Part shown: positions 35,603 through 43,677 of the stretch, in pieces | Numbering within the stretch: position 1 is the stretch's first letter | Layout: each line of letters opens with the position of its first letter | Assembly: GCA_963755635.1 (NCBI GenBank) | Contig: CAVWKS010000010.1 | Location: 62,001-126,000 of the forward strand | Length of the DNA: 64,000 bases | DNA from: AC-32 sp963755635 | Lineage (GTDB): Bacteria; Actinomycetota; Thermoleophilia; Gaiellales; Gaiellaceae | Direction of reading: 5' to 3' | Notes under the pieces: generated by a model | The model's database searches: none | Told to the model about the DNA's origin: nothing | What the model saw: only the letters and a program-made list of their open reading frames with translations | Position numbers and translations under genes: made by a program

Positions 35603-36004
35603 GTGACCCGGTTCGTGATCGACTGCGAGACGCTGCTCCGGATTGCCGCCGGCGAGATCGAGGTCGCCGCCGAGCACAAGCTCGTCGCGCCGACGCTCGT
35701 TCGCTCACAGGCGCTCTCGGCGCTATACGAAGCGGCCCGCCGGGGAGAGATCTCGGCGCCAGAGGGGCTCGAGCGGGTAACGCGGATCAACTCGCTCAAG
35801 GTTCGCTTCCTCGGCGACAAGGTGCTCCAGCGGACGGCGTGGAAAGTCGCCGATCAGCTGGGGTGGGAGACGACGTTCGACGCCGAATTCGTAGCGCTGA
35901 CGCAGCTACAGGCCGACGCCTTCGTCACGTCCGACGGCGACCTGGCGCAGGCGGTATCCGGTCTCGTAGAGACCGCCACGGTCGACGCGCTGCGCACGGC
36001 CTAA
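35603..36004 (+). CDS. PIN domain protein (VapC-like)
   Basis: A 133-residue protein with a PIN fold: acidic residues in VTRFVIDCETLL (position 6), a conserved glutamate-containing helix, TTFDAEFVALTQLQADAFVTSDGDLAQAV with the D-AEFVALT and D-DL positions. PIN domains are Mg-dependent ribonucleases. No VapB-like antitoxin gene is adjacent: upstream is a cupin remnant on the other strand, downstream a small monooxygenase-like gene. It is therefore either an orphan toxin or a solitary RNase. Confidence 0.75.
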   Translation: MTRFVIDCETLLRIAAGEIEVAAEHKLVAPTLVRSQALSALYEAARRGEISAPEGLERVTRINSLKVRFLGDKVLQRTAWKVADQLGWETTFDAEFVALTQLQADAFVTSDGDLAQAVSGLVETATVDALRTA

Positions 36005-36028
36005 GCGGCAGGAACACGCCAGGCGCGG

Positions 36029-36034
36029 TAGCGT
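36029..36034 (+). promoter_or_regulatory. -10-like TAGCGT (leaderless)
   Basis: TAGCGT lies 7 nt before the GTG at 36042. Confidence 0.4.
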
Positions 36035-36041
36035 CGGCGTC

Positions 36042-36331
36042 GTGCACGTCGTCATCAACCACCTCCGCCTGGTTGACCCGCTGAGCGACCAGACCGTGCA
36101 GGCAGCGCGAGGCGGGATGAGGCTCGTCGTCGATGCGGGCGCGCTCGGGCTCGCATCGCGAAGGTGGACGAGCGGCATCTGATCCTGATCCTCGAGTTCG
36201 CCACCGCGGAGGACGCGGATCGCATCGCGCGGGAGGTCGGTGGACCGTGGATGAGAGAGAACATCAGGCCGCTTCTCGCAGGCGACACGGAGCGCAGCGT
36301 CGGCGAAGTCATCGCCTCGGCTGAAGCCTAG
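36042..36331 (+). CDS. Small ABM-like ferredoxin-fold protein, frameshifted
   Basis: The first frame gives MHVVINHLRLVDPLSDQTVQ... and stops at about 36181. The second frame, joined near 36150, gives RIAKVDERHLILILEFATAEDADRIAREVGGPWM and ends at TAG 36331. Together about 96 residues have the pattern of antibiotic-biosynthesis-monooxygenase-like dimeric barrels. One lost base explains the break. The stop overlaps the convergent EVE gene by 4 bp. Confidence 0.5.
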
Positions 36332-36750
36332 GAGAGCGAAGCGCGTCCGGCCGCCACGGCAAGGGCGGTCTCGTACTCGCCCTCGGTGATTCGAACCACG
36401 CCCACGTCGAAGTCGGCCTTGGCCTTCTCCGCCGGGTCCATCTGCGACAGCACTGCGCTCATCGGCACCGGCGGGTCCCATTCCTCCACCTGAGTCAGCA
36501 AGACGCCGCCAGGCAGATCGCCGGAGTACGCCTGTGCCTCGGACGGTGTCCAGTCATGGGCCGCTGAGGCGAGCTCGGCGCGGCCGATGAACTTCCGCTC
36601 GGTCGCGCCCAGATAGACGAGAACGAGGTCGCCGGCGGCAAGCGCGTCGCGGTGCGGCTCGTCTGCGTCGACGCCCCACATCCCGGCCCGCATCAATCCG
36701 ATGGCCTGTTCGGGGTTCCCTCGGACGAAGTTGAGGATGTAGTGCGCCAC
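36328..36750 (-). CDS. EVE domain protein
   Basis: A 140-residue protein of the EVE/PUA-like fold: MAHYILNFVRGNPEQAIGLMRAGMWGVD at the start, LAAGDLVLVYLGATERKFIGRAELAS in the core. EVE domains read modified bases in DNA or RNA and often accompany defence or mobile genes. No restriction partner is present here. The gene converges on the ABM-like gene. Confidence 0.75.
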   Translation of the reverse strand: MAHYILNFVRGNPEQAIGLMRAGMWGVDADEPHRDALAAGDLVLVYLGATERKFIGRAELASAAHDWTPSEAQAYSGDLPGGVLLTQVEEWDPPVPMSAVLSQMDPAEKAKADFDVGVVRITEGEYETALAVAAGRASLS

Positions 36751-36807
36751 CTTCGACTAGCTCTCCACCGGAGTGTGGCAGACCGCCTCCAGCTTGAAGT
36801 AAGCCCA

Positions 36808-36813
36808 TAGCAT
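36808..36813 (+). promoter_or_regulatory. -10-like TAGCAT (leaderless)
   Basis: TAGCAT lies 6 nt before the GTG at 36820. Confidence 0.45.
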
Positions 36814-36819
36814 CGCCCT

Positions 36820-37488
36820 GTGCGCGAGCTGCAGGACGGGCTATGGCACTGGCAGGCGCCGCATCCCGAGTGGACGGCGGAGCAATGGTGGCCGGAGATA
36901 GTTTCGTCGTACGCACTCGACGACGGGGCGCGGCTGCTCCTCTTCGACCCGCTGGCCGTGCCGGAGGAGATCCTCGACCTTGCGGCCAACCGCGAGCCCG
37001 TGGTGGTCCTCACGGCACCGTGGCACGAACGCGACGCGCAGAGCCTGGTCGAGCGCTTCGGCGCGACGGTGTTCACTCCGCCGCCCGACACCGCAGAGGA
37101 CCTCGTGCGGAAGTACGGCGTTGCTTCGGATCAGCTCCCGGAGGGCTGGCACAGCCCCGACGTGGCCTGGCTGCTGGTGGATGGCGTCGGTGAGGCCCAT
37201 GTGTACGGAGCAGGTGATCGGCTTCCGATCGGCGTGGAGGCGTTCCCAGGGCGGTCGCACAACGACCTTGTGCTGTGGATCGGGCGCGTGGCGGCGATTG
37301 TCGCCGGAGACTCGCTAGTCGACTTCGGTTGCGGCTTCGAGGTGCCGCGAGAGGTGCTGCAGCACGGTCTCACGCGCGAGCAGATGGTGGAAGACCTGCG
37401 GCCGCTGCTCCGGCTACCGCTCGAGGTCGTGTTGCCCACGCACGGAGCACCGACAGACCGTGCTGCTCTCGAGCGCGCGCTCTCGTGA
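36820..37488 (+). CDS. Metallo-beta-lactamase-fold-like protein
   Basis: A 222-residue protein. ARLLLFDPLAVPEEI, VVVLTAPWHERDAQ, EAFPGRSHNDLVLWI, AAIVAGDSLVDFG and VVLPTHGAPT follow the order of metallo-beta-lactamase elements. The usual HxHxDH is reduced to WHERDA, so metal binding is partial. A hydrolase role is uncertain. Leaderless GTG start. Confidence 0.65.
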   Translation: MRELQDGLWHWQAPHPEWTAEQWWPEIVSSYALDDGARLLLFDPLAVPEEILDLAANREPVVVLTAPWHERDAQSLVERFGATVFTPPPDTAEDLVRKYGVASDQLPEGWHSPDVAWLLVDGVGEAHVYGAGDRLPIGVEAFPGRSHNDLVLWIGRVAAIVAGDSLVDFGCGFEVPREVLQHGLTREQMVEDLRPLLRLPLEVVLPTHGAPTDRAALERALS

Positions 37489-37594
37489 CGCCGTAACGAA
37501 ACGGGGTTAGCGATCCGGCGGCCCGGGAACATGGCTGATCGTCTTCTTCGCGCGCCGCACCGCCTGAGAGCGGCCGCCGGGTATCACGATCGCC

Positions 37595-37807
37595 ATGCCG
37601 TTGATCCTCAAAGCGCTTCTCGTCCTGGCCAAGACCAGACGAGGACGCAAGCTTCTCTTCTTTGTCGGGCTCACGGCGATCGACGTAGCTCAAAGCGAGC
37701 GGGCTCGGAAGCTGTACGCGAAAGCGCGAGCAAGCGTCAATGATCCGGCTGTCAGGCAAACGGTGACCCGGCGCGCGCGCAAAGTTGCGCAGGCGATCCG
37801 CCGGTAG
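37595..37807 (+). CDS. Small basic hypothetical protein
   Basis: A 70-residue protein with a possible membrane-associated helix at 4-30 (ILKALLVLAKTRRGRKLLFFVGLTAI), then a basic helical tail (ARKLYAKARASVNDPAVRQTVTRRARKVAQAIRR). No known domain recognised. TATCAC lies 7 nt before the ATG. Confidence 0.5.
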   Translation: MPLILKALLVLAKTRRGRKLLFFVGLTAIDVAQSERARKLYAKARASVNDPAVRQTVTRRARKVAQAIRR

Positions 37808-37852
37808 ACGGGCTGCTCCTCGGAATCATGCCCGAAGGCGTTTCAGTTCCGC

Positions 37853-37873
37853 CTGGGCCAGCGTGCAGATGAA
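37853..37873 (+). repeat. Dispersed repeat copy R1 (partial)
   Basis: CTGGGCCAGCGTGC matches the first half of the 28-bp consensus; the second half has diverged. It marks the left border of the cupin + DUF1801 unit. Confidence 0.6.
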
Positions 37874-37898
37874 AAGGAGCCCGGTTAGGTCGCCCTGA

Positions 37899-38240
37899 TC
37901 ATGCAAGACCAAGGTCGAGTGCGACACACTCCTGATCGCCGACGACCCAGGCGTCGTGGCCGGGCGGGATCAGGTAGACGTCACCGGCAGCCGCCTCGAG
38001 CTCCGTGCCGTCGTCCATCCGGAAGCGCATCCGTCCGGAGACGAGATAGCCGAGGTGCCGCTGCGGGCACAGCTGACCTTCGCCGGCGCTCTCCTGGTGC
38101 TCCGACCAGCGCCAGCCCGGCTGAAAGGTGGCTCGGTCGAACGCTATGCCGCCGAGTTCGACGAGATCGACGCGACCCATGGGCACGATCTGACTCGTGT
38201 TTGCGGCATCGAGGCTCTGGATCTGTGGCTGTTCGCTCAT
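37899..38240 (-). CDS. Small cupin domain protein
   Basis: A 113-residue cupin, paralogue of 32542-32904: FQPGWRWSEHQESAGEGQLCPQRHLGYLVSGRMRFRMDDGTELEAAAGDVYLIPPGHDAWVVGDQE. The start at 38240 is favoured over 38270 because TACCAT lies 6 nt before it. It is divergent from the DUF1801 gene within one repeat-bounded unit. Function unknown. Confidence 0.75.
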   Translation of the reverse strand: MSEQPQIQSLDAANTSQIVPMGRVDLVELGGIAFDRATFQPGWRWSEHQESAGEGQLCPQRHLGYLVSGRMRFRMDDGTELEAAAGDVYLIPPGHDAWVVGDQECVALDLGLA

Positions 38241-38246
38241 GAGGGG

Positions 38247-38252
38247 ATGGTA
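38247..38252 (-). promoter_or_regulatory. -10-like TACCAT (leaderless)
   Basis: TACCAT lies 6 nt before the ATG of the cupin gene starting at 38240. Confidence 0.4.
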
Positions 38253-38294
38253 GGTACTCGTTTCGGCCACCAGTCACGTGCGAAAGTGCGGGTC

Positions 38295-38648
38295 GTGGCG
38301 AAAGTGGAGGTCGACCGGTACCTCGCGGCGCTGGACGAGCCGAAGCGAAGCACGCTGAAGGTACTGCGGAAGTCGATCTTGGACTTCGTGCCGGAGGCGG
38401 AGCAGTGCATCTCCTACGGCGTGCCCGCGTTCAAGGTCGCCGGTAAGACGGTGGCCGGCTTCGCTGCCTTCAAGCACCATCTGAGCTACCTGCCTCACAG
38501 TGGCTCGGTGCTCTCGACGCTCGCGGACGACGTGGTCGGCTACGAGACGTCGAAGGGGGCATTGCGATTCGCGGTCGACAAACCGTTGCCCAAGCACCTG
38601 GTGAAGAAGCTCATCACGGTTCGTATGCGCGAACTGGGCCTGGCGTAA
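38295..38648 (+). CDS. DUF1801/YdhG-like domain protein
   Basis: About 117 residues matching the YdhG-like (DUF1801) fold: VDRYLAALDEPKRSTLKVLRKSILDFVPEAEQCISYGVPAFKVAGKTVAGFAAFKHHLSYLPHSG. Relatives include the Bacillus frataxin homologue Fra. The start is uncertain: GTG 38295 gives VAKVEVDRYL, while ATG 38247 would overlap the promoter of the divergent cupin gene. Confidence 0.75.
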   Translation: MAKVEVDRYLAALDEPKRSTLKVLRKSILDFVPEAEQCISYGVPAFKVAGKTVAGFAAFKHHLSYLPHSGSVLSTLADDVVGYETSKGALRFAVDKPLPKHLVKKLITVRMRELGLA

Positions 38649-38660
38649 CACAGCCCTCGC

Positions 38661-38689
38661 GGCGTTGAGTCCGGGAATGTCCCTCGACG
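38661..38689 (+). repeat. Dispersed repeat copy R2
   Basis: GAGTCCGGGAATGTCCCTCGACG matches the second half of the consensus closely. It lies between the 3' ends of two convergent genes (DUF1801 and cupin), so it cannot be a promoter for either. Confidence 0.6.
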
Positions 38690-38692
38690 AAC

Positions 38693-39259
38693 CTAGCCCC
38701 AGGGCAGGCGGGACCAGCACGGAGACCGCTCTCGCCGGAACCGTTGGGCCGTCGCATGGGCCTGCTCCGGATCGGAGGTCTCTTTCTCGACGCTCGCGCC
38801 GTAGCGCGCCGCGAGCTCCGACACCGGGTAGCGCCCTTCAGGGCCCAAGCGTGCGCCGACCATCAGGATCACGCATGGCCCTTCGCCCGCCCCCACAAAG
38901 GCGTGCTCCGTCCAGGGTGGCGAGTGGAAGAAGTCCCAGGGCCCGAGGCGTCGCTCCTCGCCCTCGACGAGGAGCCTGCAGTCGCCGGCCAGGACGAGGA
39001 ACGCCTCCTGATTCGACTCGGCGTGATAGACGCCGCTCTGGCCCGGCTCGAGAACGGTCACGTTGATCCCGAGCTGCGCGAACTCGACCGGGGGTTCGCC
39101 GTACTCGCTCTCGAAGTTGCACGCCGCTCCCCTGCTCTCCGCGAACCACCACTCGGCATCGCGCACATTGACGACGAACCAGCCATCCGTAACCGGGGCG
39201 AGCCCCGAGCCGGAGTCCTCAAGCCGCGCTTCGGCCACGAGCCCGATTCTCGCAGCCAA
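38693..39259 (-). CDS. Cupin domain protein
   Basis: A 188-residue protein with a cupin barrel at about 65-145 (PGQSGVYHAESNQEAFLVLAGDCRLLVEGEERRLGPWDFFHSPPWTEHAFVG), metal-ligand-type His/Glu positions present. The start is TTG 39259 (AGGAAG upstream) or GTG 39238. The stop abuts repeat R2, and R3 lies just upstream of the start. It resembles (S)-ureidoglycine-type or quercetinase-type cupins only at fold level. Confidence 0.75.
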   Translation of the reverse strand: MAARIGLVAEARLEDSGSGLAPVTDGWFVVNVRDAEWWFAESRGAACNFESEYGEPPVEFAQLGINVTVLEPGQSGVYHAESNQEAFLVLAGDCRLLVEGEERRLGPWDFFHSPPWTEHAFVGAGEGPCVILMVGARLGPEGRYPVSELAARYGASVEKETSDPEQAHATAQRFRRERSPCWSRLPWG

Positions 39260-39276
39260 GCGAAATCTTCCTGATG

Positions 39277-39305
39277 TGGGCCAGTGTGTGGGAATGACCC
39301 CCTGA
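39277..39305 (+). repeat. Dispersed repeat copy R3
   Basis: TGGGCCAGTGTGTGGGAATG then ACCCCCTGA: two or three mismatches from consensus. It lies between the cupin start and the DUF2569 stop. Confidence 0.75.
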
Positions 39306-39314
39306 GCCTCTGCG

Positions 39315-39956
39315 TCAGTGTAAGTCGTTGTTCGTTGCCGCGTTCGTAAATGTGTTCCGGACTCGGCGCGAGCGAGAGAAGTAGGCGATGGCGGCGAGTC
39401 CGGGAAGCGAGTCGACGACAGTCCCGATTGGGGACTTCGCGCTGAGGAAGAACCAGATGACTAGGAAGGCGATGGAGAGCGCGTTAAACAGGATGTTGTT
39501 TGCGATTGCGGCCTTCCGTTCCCTCGACATCAAGACGAACAGCACGACTCCGTATGCCACCAGGCCAAGGTTGCTGATGACGTAGATCAGCAACGCCCAC
39601 ACCGGTATGAAGGAGTGGAGGCCTACCAGTGAGGGCTTGGTGTAGATGACCAGCGATCCGATGGTCAGCGCGAGGCCGTGTGCGAGCTCAGCCGCCAAGC
39701 CGACCATGTAGAGCAACAGCCAACCCCCGATTCCCACGAGGTTGGGTTGCGCCACCGAACCGGAGCGGATTCCGCCTGGCGAGAAGACTCCGAGCGGCCC
39801 CGCTGCGGTTTCCGGGCGCCTGCTCCGCAGGAGGTACACGGTCGCCGCCGCAACAGCAACCAGGAAGACAAACGGCACGATCAGATGATAGTTGCAGCCA
39901 AGCGAGCCCCCCGAAATGGTGCCACCCGGCGTTACGAGTTTGGGGGAAACCCCCAC
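39315..39956 (-). CDS. DUF2569-like membrane protein
   Basis: A 213-residue membrane protein with five predicted helices and the DUF2569 motif IGGWLLLYMVGLAAE. Base composition is visibly less GC-rich than in neighbours, a hint of transfer. The GTG start is weak and lies in a GGGGG-TTT-CCCCC hairpin; an internal start before the first helix (residue ~20) is possible. Function unknown. Confidence 0.65.
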   Translation of the reverse strand: MGVSPKLVTPGGTISGGSLGCNYHLIVPFVFLVAVAAATVYLLRSRRPETAAGPLGVFSPGGIRSGSVAQPNLVGIGGWLLLYMVGLAAELAHGLALTIGSLVIYTKPSLVGLHSFIPVWALLIYVISNLGLVAYGVVLFVLMSRERKAAIANNILFNALSIAFLVIWFFLSAKSPIGTVVDSLPGLAAIAYFSRSRRVRNTFTNAATNNDLH

Positions 39957-39990
39957 CCTCTACCAGAGCCCAGGACGCGGGCGCGCTGGC

Positions 39991-40021
39991 CTGGGCCAGC
40001 GTGCCGGAATGTCCCCCGACG
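39991..40021 (+). repeat. Dispersed repeat copy R4
   Basis: CTGGGCCAGCGTGCCGGAAT then GTCCCCCGACG. Followed at 40 bp by copy R5. Confidence 0.75.
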
Positions 40022-40030
40022 CTACGGATT

Positions 40031-40068
40031 GAGCCAGCGTCGGGCCGCCGTTCGGGAATGTCACCTGA
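40031..40068 (+). repeat. Dispersed repeat copy R5
   Basis: GAGCCAGCGT, an inserted ~9 bp, then CGTTCGGGAATGTCACCTGA. In tandem with R4 with no gene between, like an empty unit. Confidence 0.7.
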
Positions 40069-40166
40069 TGCCGCAACCGCTAGCGCGGTTCTCGACACGC
40101 GACACCGCAGCCAGTGCTTGCGAGCCGAGGCGCCTCGACGGAGTAGCGTCCGCCGCCTACTTCGCC

Positions 40167-40469
40167 CTAGTCCCCTCGTACGTCGAAGAAAAGAACGTCG
40201 TACTGCCTGACGTCGCGCATCGTTCCGCCGGTGCCCTCTTCGACGCGCGGCCTGATCGTTCGAGCCTTCGCATCACTACTCTTGCGCGCTTCGTCCGTTT
40301 CCCAAAGGGTGACGCCAAGCGCATTGCCGCTGTCGCGGTCGCCGAGGACGATGTAGCCGACGTAGCCTGGCTCGCCACTGATGCCGGGATGGACGACTTC
40401 GCGCACGACGCGCGCAACGTCCTCGATCCGATCGGGCGTCGTTTCGAGAAAGTTCACCCTCGATACCAC
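40167..40469 (-). CDS. Small ABM/Dabb-like dimeric barrel protein
   Basis: A 100-residue protein: MVSRVNFLETTPDRIEDVARVVREVVHPGISGEPGYVGYIVLGDRDSGNALGVTLWETDEARKSSDA. This is the antibiotic-biosynthesis-monooxygenase-like ferredoxin fold. It is the only gene in its repeat-bounded unit. Substrate unknown. Confidence 0.65.
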   Translation of the reverse strand: MVSRVNFLETTPDRIEDVARVVREVVHPGISGEPGYVGYIVLGDRDSGNALGVTLWETDEARKSSDAKARTIRPRVEEGTGGTMRDVRQYDVLFFDVRGD

Positions 40470-40552
40470 CGTGTTCCTCCTTGCTCAGTTTTGCAGGAGT
40501 ATCTACGGCGCTCGTCCTCGACCTGAAGCTGGGCGAACGTCACGCGCTGCCG

Positions 40553-40582
40553 CGGGCCAGCGTGCGGGAATGTCACCCGACG
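40553..40582 (+). repeat. Dispersed repeat copy R6
   Basis: CGGGCCAGCGTGCGGGAATG then TCACCCGACG: near-perfect. It lies between two divergent genes. Confidence 0.8.
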
Positions 40583-40588
40583 AATGGC

Positions 40589-40594
40589 TAGCGT
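40589..40594 (+). promoter_or_regulatory. -10-like TAGCGT (leaderless)
   Basis: TAGCGT lies 7 nt before the GTG at 40602 and 17 nt after the GGGAAT of repeat R6. Confidence 0.4.
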
Positions 40595-40601
40595 CTGACT
40601 T

Positions 40602-40859
40602 GTGAGCGACCGCGAACGAAGGATCGTCTCCGACCTGAACACGACCTACCTGAGCGCCGAGGCGATGGCGGATATCGAGCGGCTAGGCATCGTCCTGGTG
40701 GAAGGCGCACCGCTGACGGTCTGCGACTACGACGCAGACGAAGACGGCAACCCGACGTAGGTCGTGGCGGAGGGAGTGGCGCACTTCGACTCCAAGCGAG
40801 CGGCGTGGCAAATCAGCTATTCGATGGATGACGTCCGCTGGGAACCGCGCGAACCCTGA
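40602..40859 (+). pseudogene. Small gene interrupted by an in-frame TAG
   Basis: GTG 40602 opens MSDRERRIVSDLNTTYLSAE...; a TAG occurs at codon 53 (40758-40760). The same frame then continues VVAEGVAHFDSKRAAWQISY to TGA 40857-40859, with the same style of charged residues. An 84-residue protein with a nonsense mutation, or one wrong base, is the simplest reading. No domain recognised. It is the only plus-strand gene alone in its repeat-bounded unit. Confidence 0.45.
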
Positions 40860-40880
40860 GCAAGGGACGGCGAGCCTCAC

Positions 40881-40909
40881 CTGCGCCAGCGTTCACGAAT
40901 GGCGCCTGA
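40881..40909 (+). repeat. Dispersed repeat copy R7
   Basis: CTGCGCCAGCGTTCACGAAT then GGCGCCTGA: diverged copy between two convergent genes. Confidence 0.6.
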
Positions 40910-41035
40910 AGTCATGACGCGTCGACCGAGATTGTGGGGAGGTGTGGCCTCGGCGATCTGGGGCAGTTCAGCTCGGAGCGATACCGTGCGGTTCTCTAGC
41001 CTCAGAACTCCTGTCACCCTGGCGCGGCCGCCGGG

Positions 41036-42031
41036 CTACGACGAGAGTTCAGCTCGGCGCGACCACCAGGCCTCGGCGGCGGTCATTGCGCTCTCGGCCT
41101 CGTGGATTCCGTCGCCCACGAGCCCGGCGGTGGCAGCCCAGTGCAAGGGTACAAGGGCTAGAGCCCCGGGGAGCCAACGGTGCTCGTCGCGAGTCAGCGG
41201 TTCCGGAGCCGTGCTTTCGTAGGCGTCGAGCAGTCGTCGCGGCTCGAGCAATTCAAGGGGCGGCCCGACGCCATCGGGGCCGCTCTGTGCGACGTGGTTC
41301 AGGCTGCCCGCGATGTCGTACAGCCGCTCCCTGACCCTCGCAAAATCCAGGTCGAAGGTGGCCCACGAGCCGTCTGACAGTTCTCCCACGTTGCCCAATT
41401 TGTAGTCCCCATGAATCGGAGTGCATGGCAGTTCGACCTCCTTCCGGAGCTTGGAGAGCTCGCCGGTCAGTTGGCGCATCCGACGCACGACCGGCTCGCT
41501 GCGGGGTCCGAGCCTGCGGCGTGTGAAGCCGACCGAGTAACGCAGTTGCCCTAGTGTTCTGTGGTCGTCGAGGGGTTCGGGCAGACCGGGCTCCCAGACT
41601 GCTTGGAGTGCAGTGTGAATGCGTCCGAGCTCCTCGAATAGGCGGACGTAGGAGTCCTCGTCCGCCCGTGGCTGGACGTGATCGATGAACTCCTCAAGCT
41701 CAGCCCAACGATCAGCGACCCTCAGGAGGTCGCCGCCGGAGATCGGAATCGGCTGAGCGACGCGGACTTGCGTCCGCTGGAGCCGTTCCCGCAGGCGCCG
41801 CAGTCCCGCGACCCGGCCGCGGCGGACCCAGGGCCTGTGAACCCGGAGGACAACCGGCGGCTCAGCGTCTATCCGCAGGTTGAGGTTGAACCCACCGCCG
41901 ATCTCTGCCCATCCGGCCCCGCGCGCGACGCGGTCGATCAGGGCCGAGACGGCCGGGTCATCTGGGCTGGCTCTAGGTCCAAACCAGCGCGGCAAGGCAG
42001 GGTGAGAGGTCGAGGCTTCGATTCCGGTCAT
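41036..42031 (-). CDS. Aminoglycoside phosphotransferase family protein
   Basis: A 331-residue kinase-fold protein with intact catalytic motifs IHGDYKLGNV (HGDxxxxN) and WATFDLDFARV (DxD). RIDAEPPVVLRVHRPWV forms the N-lobe strand with the phosphate-binding region. ATG 42031 gives MTGIEASTSHP. APH-fold enzymes phosphorylate antibiotics, homoserine, choline or sugars. It is unrelated in detail to the kinase at 34.2 kb. It fills the largest repeat-bounded unit; about 190 bp upstream of its start are empty apart from R8. Confidence 0.8.
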   Translation of the reverse strand: MTGIEASTSHPALPRWFGPRASPDDPAVSALIDRVARGAGWAEIGGGFNLNLRIDAEPPVVLRVHRPWVRRGRVAGLRRLRERLQRTQVRVAQPIPISGGDLLRVADRWAELEEFIDHVQPRADEDSYVRLFEELGRIHTALQAVWEPGLPEPLDDHRTLGQLRYSVGFTRRRLGPRSEPVVRRMRQLTGELSKLRKEVELPCTPIHGDYKLGNVGELSDGSWATFDLDFARVRERLYDIAGSLNHVAQSGPDGVGPPLELLEPRRLLDAYESTAPEPLTRDEHRWLPGALALVPLHWAATAGLVGDGIHEAESAMTAAEAWWSRRAELSS

Positions 42032-42222
42032 GGCAATGGCCCACCAGCGCACCCGACGAAGGGTCCGCCCGGCGAACCCATCCTCCTCGACGCGGGTCGA
42101 TCGTGCCACGCATATGCCGTTCAGGAACGCTCGCGAACGCGCCCAACGCGCCTTCTCGCTCGACGATCAGCCCGCACATAATCTGCCGTTCTGCGCCGCC
42201 CGACACTCTCCGAACGCTCGGG

Positions 42223-42250
42223 TGGGCCAGAGTCCGGGAATGTCACCTGA
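42223..42250 (+). repeat. Dispersed repeat copy R8
   Basis: TGGGCCAGAGTCCGGGAATG then TCACCTGA. The TCA within it is the stop codon of the minus-strand nucleotidyltransferase. Confidence 0.8.
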
Positions 42251-43070
42251 GGGAGCGGTGTTCGTCGCCCATGCGGGCACGCTCCTGCACGTACTCGATG
42301 AACGCCAACGTCCGCTCTACCGATTCCAGCCGCGGAGGATCGTTCCACCGAACGAACCGGTCCTGTCGAACCTGGTCGATCAGGTCACCCCATTCACCGG
42401 GCATCGTCGATGTCGCCCAGTCCAGTGCCGCTTGTTTTGAGATCACCTCTCCGCGTTCAAGGGTGTAGAGCATGCGGCTACTGGCTTCGACCGCGTAGCG
42501 CTGTGTCCAAGAGATCTCAAGTGTTGCCCAGGTAAGGAGATCGTCGAGGAAGCTCTCGATCTGAGGCTGCATCTTCCGCTGCAGGGCGGTGGTCGGGACT
42601 TCGCAGGCGAAGTCGCGGGGATCGGCTCCCTTGAGAACCACTGGCCGTTCGCGAAGCACCCAGCGGACATCCTCGGTGTTGCAGTGCGCTGACCAGGCCA
42701 TTTCGCGTGCGCCGCGGTTGACGTACAGCCATGGTCGCCCGAGCGCTGACAGCGTCCGAAGATCGGCCTTTGGCGCGTAGGAGCCTTCGAGGTTGTACGC
42801 CCAGTAGCCCGGCCAGGCCGGAATCTCCTCGTGCAGCTGGCGAAGCGCATGCTCGTGTTCGTCGCCGACACGACCAGTCGTGACGACGAGGAAGTCGCAG
42901 TCGCTCGCAGCGTCGCCACCGCCGAGCGCGAATGAACCGACGAGATAGACCCCGACCAGGTTCGCGTCAAGGATCGACTGGACGCGGCCAACGAAGTCGG
43001 TGAGGAGTTCGTTCAGGTCAGGAAATGGCGTCACGCTCGTTGTTGTCAGCCGGGCTGCGGCCTCGGTCAC
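42243..43070 (-). CDS. Nucleotidyltransferase domain protein (AadA/ANT-like)
   Basis: A 275-residue protein with the polymerase-beta-like nucleotidyltransferase motif LVGVYLVGSFALGGGDAASDCDF (GS-x10-DxD) near residue 45 and a helical C-terminal domain like streptomycin/spectinomycin adenylyltransferases. GTG 43070 gives VTEAAARLTTT. Possibly an antibiotic adenylyltransferase or another small-molecule modifier. The stop codon lies inside repeat R8, and R9 lies 30 bp upstream of the start. This fits a self-contained unit. Confidence 0.8.
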   Translation of the reverse strand: MTEAAARLTTTSVTPFPDLNELLTDFVGRVQSILDANLVGVYLVGSFALGGGDAASDCDFLVVTTGRVGDEHEHALRQLHEEIPAWPGYWAYNLEGSYAPKADLRTLSALGRPWLYVNRGAREMAWSAHCNTEDVRWVLRERPVVLKGADPRDFACEVPTTALQRKMQPQIESFLDDLLTWATLEISWTQRYAVEASSRMLYTLERGEVISKQAALDWATSTMPGEWGDLIDQVRQDRFVRWNDPPRLESVERTLAFIEYVQERARMGDEHRSLR

Positions 43071-43099
43071 CCACGCAGTCAGGGTCGCAGATCGTGGGT

Positions 43100-43127
43100 T
43101 GGGCCAGCGTGCGGGAATGTCACCAGA
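43100..43127 (+). repeat. Dispersed repeat copy R9
   Basis: TGGGCCAGCGTGCGGGAATG then TCACCAGA: the copy closest to consensus. Confidence 0.85.
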
Positions 43128-43144
43128 GCGAGCCGGTAACTGAG

Positions 43145-43615
43145 CTATGGCAACAGCCGTCGGCGCCCCGGGGCTCGGCCACGGCCGCCCCAGCGCATCT
43201 GATTCCAGAGCGTCCGTCGCTCCCAGCGCCACTTCTCGCGCGCCGGAGGTGTCTTTAGGGCGAGGCCGGTCCGAGCGATTGCTAGTTCGAAAGGCCCCTT
43301 GTTGCCGCTGGGACGAAAGCACGCCCCATCGATGGTGCGATTGGCCGACCGGAATCGATAGCGACTGCGGAGGACTCGTTCCACGCCACTCACCTCGGAA
43401 AGTGGAATCACAAGCTCAGGCCATCCGAGGACGTGACGAAAGATCGTGCGGGGCAAGAGGCGAATCTCCGTGTCCGTGATTGAGCAAGTCGCGCCGGGGC
43501 CCCTCATTCCGCGTCCGTCCCAGATCCAGCGCAAGTCGCTTTCGGGGTAGGTCATTGATCCGGATCCGGTAAACGACGGCCTCTGCCCAGATGACTCAGG
43601 CTTCAACTCGTTCAT
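43145..43615 (-). CDS. Hypothetical protein, PH-like domain
   Basis: A 156-residue protein (or 136 from ATG 43555, MTYPESDLRW). The middle, TDTEIRLLPRTIFRHVLGWPELVIPLSEVSGVERVLRSRYRFRS, has the strand pattern of bacterial PH-like domains. The basic Arg-rich C-terminus may be partly non-native. Function unknown. Confidence 0.55.
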   Translation of the reverse strand: MNELKPESSGQRPSFTGSGSMTYPESDLRWIWDGRGMRGPGATCSITDTEIRLLPRTIFRHVLGWPELVIPLSEVSGVERVLRSRYRFRSANRTIDGACFRPSGNKGPFELAIARTGLALKTPPAREKWRWERRTLWNQMRWGGRGRAPGRRRLLP

Positions 43616-43677
43616 CGCCGACTCACGGTAGTGCGGTATGCCGCTGCCGGCGAGCCTCTGATGTGGGATCTATCGCC

